From positions 1 to 6,716 of the forward strand of contig JAUZQR010000034.1 of the NCBI GenBank assembly GCA_030950865.1: a stretch of DNA of 6,716 nucleotides. The letters are read 5' to 3'. A model generated the notes under the pieces. That model had not been told where the DNA came from. It searched no databases and worked only from the letters and a program-made list of their open reading frames with translations. Below are positions 5,756-6,716 of the stretch, one piece after another; position 1 is the stretch's first letter; every line of letters starts with the position of its first letter. The DNA comes from Mariprofundaceae bacterium. GTDB lineage: Bacteria > Pseudomonadota > Zetaproteobacteria > Mariprofundales > Mariprofundaceae. The position numbers and the translations under genes were made by a program.

Positions 5756-6034
5756 TTAACGGCGGCTAGTTACTTCCAACAAATGATAACCAAACTGTGT
5801 TTTTACAGGGCCTTCAACAGAACCAACTTCGGCTGAAAATACTACTGTATCAAATTCAGGAACCATTTGCCCTGGTCCAAATTCACCCAAATCACCACCA
5901 CTGCGTCCTGATGGGCAGCTTGAGTGCTCTTTTGCTACATCTGCAAAACTCGCACCCGCTTCAATCTGTGCTTTTAATTCATTACATTTTTCTTCTGTAT
6001 CCACCAAAATATGGCGTGCGCATGCTCTAGACAT
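5756..6034 (-). CDS. ppiC: Parvulin-type peptidyl-prolyl cis-trans isomerase PpiC
   Basis: A stand-alone 92-aa parvulin, almost the same length and layout as E. coli PpiC. It interconverts cis and trans prolyl peptide bonds, assisting folding. There is no signal peptide, so it should act in the cytosol, unlike SurA or PrsA. Family landmarks are RHILV with His8, ASFADVAKEHSSCPSG with Cys40, GGDLGEFGPGQMVPEFDTVVF (46-66) with Met57 and Phe61, and QFGYHLLEV with His84. These are the usual active-site positions. The ATG at 6034 is backed by GAGG (complement of 6040-6043), which lies 5 nt upstream. It is the last gene of the leftward unit, about 63 bp after ogt, and could be read with it or from its own promoter. 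No truncation is seen. Confidence 0.95.
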   Translation of the reverse strand: MSRACARHILVDTEEKCNELKAQIEAGASFADVAKEHSSCPSGRSGGDLGEFGPGQMVPEFDTVVFSAEVGSVEGPVKTQFGYHLLEVTSRR

Positions 6035-6039
6035 ATCTA

Positions 6040-6043
6040 CCTC
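6040..6043 (-). promoter_or_regulatory. Shine-Dalgarno of ppiC
   Basis: The complement reads GAGG, 5 nt before the ATG at 6034. It is the only recognisable ribosome site in the leftward three-gene unit inside the window; ogt has none. Confidence 0.6.
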
Positions 6044-6097
6044 GTTTAAAAATAGTGCCGTAAGTATCGGTATTTCATACAGCGAAGCAACTTTCTC

Positions 6098-6520
6098 TTA
6101 CCGAGCCTCAAAATCCAGCAGTGCTTTTTTCCACGCTAAACCATAATGAAATCCACCCAAATCATTTGCCGCAACAACACGGTGACATGGAATGATAATC
6201 GGTAATGGGTTGGCTCCCAAGGCTTGCCCCAAAGCACGTGGTGCAGTGTTGAGCTCTTTTGCTAGTGTTCCATAAGTTTTGACTTCGCCATACTGAATAG
6301 CACACAAACCACACCTTAGTTTACCCTGAAAATCAGTTTTTGAACTCGCCAACACGGGCAGAGGCAAGCTTTTCCCTGCAAAATATGCAGTAAGCCATCG
6401 AGAAACAGGGTCATCATGTTGAGCGTGATTCATAAGCGATTGCTGTAGAGTCAATTGATGGCACATACCCTCATGCCAATCATAATCAATCACACCAAAA
6501 GGTGATTGGAAGCTATACAT
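6098..6520 (-). CDS. ogt: Methylated-DNA--protein-cysteine methyltransferase (O6-alkylguanine repair)
   Basis: A suicide DNA repair protein that moves the alkyl group from O6-alkylguanine (and O4-alkylthymine) to its own cysteine. Starting at ATG 6520 it has 140 aa, somewhat short for the family because the N-terminal ribonuclease-like domain (about 1-60) is compact. The C-terminal helix-turn-helix domain is intact: GEVKTYGTLAKELNTAPRALGQALGANPLPIIIPCHRVV. In the 140-aa numbering, the arginine finger is Arg95 and the acceptor is Cys112 within PCHR. GGFHYG follows. No Ada-type regulatory domain is present. A TTG at 6523 would add one residue, but the ATG is more likely. The ATG overlaps the stop of the SMR gene by one base (TGATG) and has no Shine-Dalgarno, implying translational coupling to efflux gene expression. 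Confidence 0.95.
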   Translation of the reverse strand: MYSFQSPFGVIDYDWHEGMCHQLTLQQSLMNHAQHDDPVSRWLTAYFAGKSLPLPVLASSKTDFQGKLRCGLCAIQYGEVKTYGTLAKELNTAPRALGQALGANPLPIIIPCHRVVAANDLGGFHYGLAWKKALLDFEAR

Positions 6521-6716
6521 CAATGTTGCACTGTTTTGGAAAATAGCTGAATCACCACCACACCTGCAATAATCAAGCTCATACCTAGGATGGCAGGCAA
6601 GTCAGGTATTTGTTTATAAATCACTGCGGCCACCAATGCCACCAGAACAATACCAATACCCGACCAAATAGCATAAGTAATACCGACTGGAATGGTTCGT
6701 AACGTTAATGCCATAA
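6520..6716 (-). CDS. SMR-family multidrug efflux transporter, EmrE-like (5' end outside window)
   Basis: The C-terminal part of a small multidrug resistance protein, normally about 105-110 aa with four membrane helices. The window holds about 65 residues. The first helix and its essential glutamate lie beyond the right edge. ATG at 6714 is almost certainly an internal Met, since the family reads through this position into TLRTIPVG. Seen here are helix 3 (IPVGITYAIWSGIGIVLVAL, with the conserved AIWSG), a short KQIPDLPAILGM loop, and helix 4 (SLIIAGVVVIQLFS) ending KTVQH. YAIWSG-GIV and LDLPAI-GM are closer, from memory, to EmrE than to SugE/Gdx. The family exchanges protons for cationic drugs across the inner membrane as an antiparallel dimer. 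It overlaps ogt by one base. Confidence 0.9.
   Translation of the reverse strand, partial: MALTLRTIPVGITYAIWSGIGIVLVALVAAVIYKQIPDLPAILGMSLIIAGVVVIQLFSKTVQH

Noticed and set aside
5797..6030. Plus-strand 77-codon frame opposite ppiC
   Set aside because: Antisense shadow of a clear parvulin gene with all active-site residues.

Overview
The window looks like a chromosomal segment of a moderately AT-rich proteobacterium. The clues are an Ogt/EmrE-type/PpiC gene set resembling the enterobacterial proteins and an Smc whose hinge lacks the glycine-rich Gram-positive pattern. Gamma- or Zetaproteobacteria would fit, but nothing here settles the class. Apart from the region around 150-1270 it reads as ordinary housekeeping DNA.

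Left part (1-1271): the 5' end of an unrecognised minus-strand gene (135 down to the edge) with a strong Shine-Dalgarno, a 185-bp divergent intergenic region, a plus-strand glyoxalase/VOC-family protein (333-710), and a small convergent minus-strand gene of unknown function whose 3' end overlaps it by 11 bp. This gene pair is bracketed by two exact 21-bp direct repeats (237-257 and 1107-1127). Their core resembles IS5-family insertion-sequence ends, and both are preceded by a YTAR-type target. No transposase is visible. The gap before smc (about 919-1271) holds the second repeat and a possible short membrane ORF that runs into the smc start.

Centre (1272-5522): a complete smc gene (1157 aa, chromosome condensation ATPase), followed with no spacer (TAGATG junction) by a gene for an exported SIMPL/DUF541-domain protein. 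The two are probably co-transcribed.

Convergence zone (5523-5755): 233 bp without a gene but full of structure. It holds a stem-loop at the stop codon, a 66-nt imperfect palindrome containing a GC stem with a T tract (probable terminator), a T-rich hairpin element that looks like a dispersed repeat, and a 12-bp inverted repeat just after the opposing ppiC gene.

Right part (5756-6716), all minus strand and read right to left: an SMR-family multidrug efflux protein closest in memory to EmrE (its 5' end lies beyond the window), an Ogt-type O6-alkylguanine-DNA alkyltransferase joined to it by a TGATG overlap, and after about 63 bp a PpiC-type parvulin prolyl isomerase with its own Shine-Dalgarno. 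The first two form a tight export-plus-repair pair.

I did not find a clearly new multi-gene system. The items most worth checking are the repeat-bounded segment, the unusual 5' end of smc, the Cys/His cluster in the Smc hinge, and the palindromes in the convergence zone.
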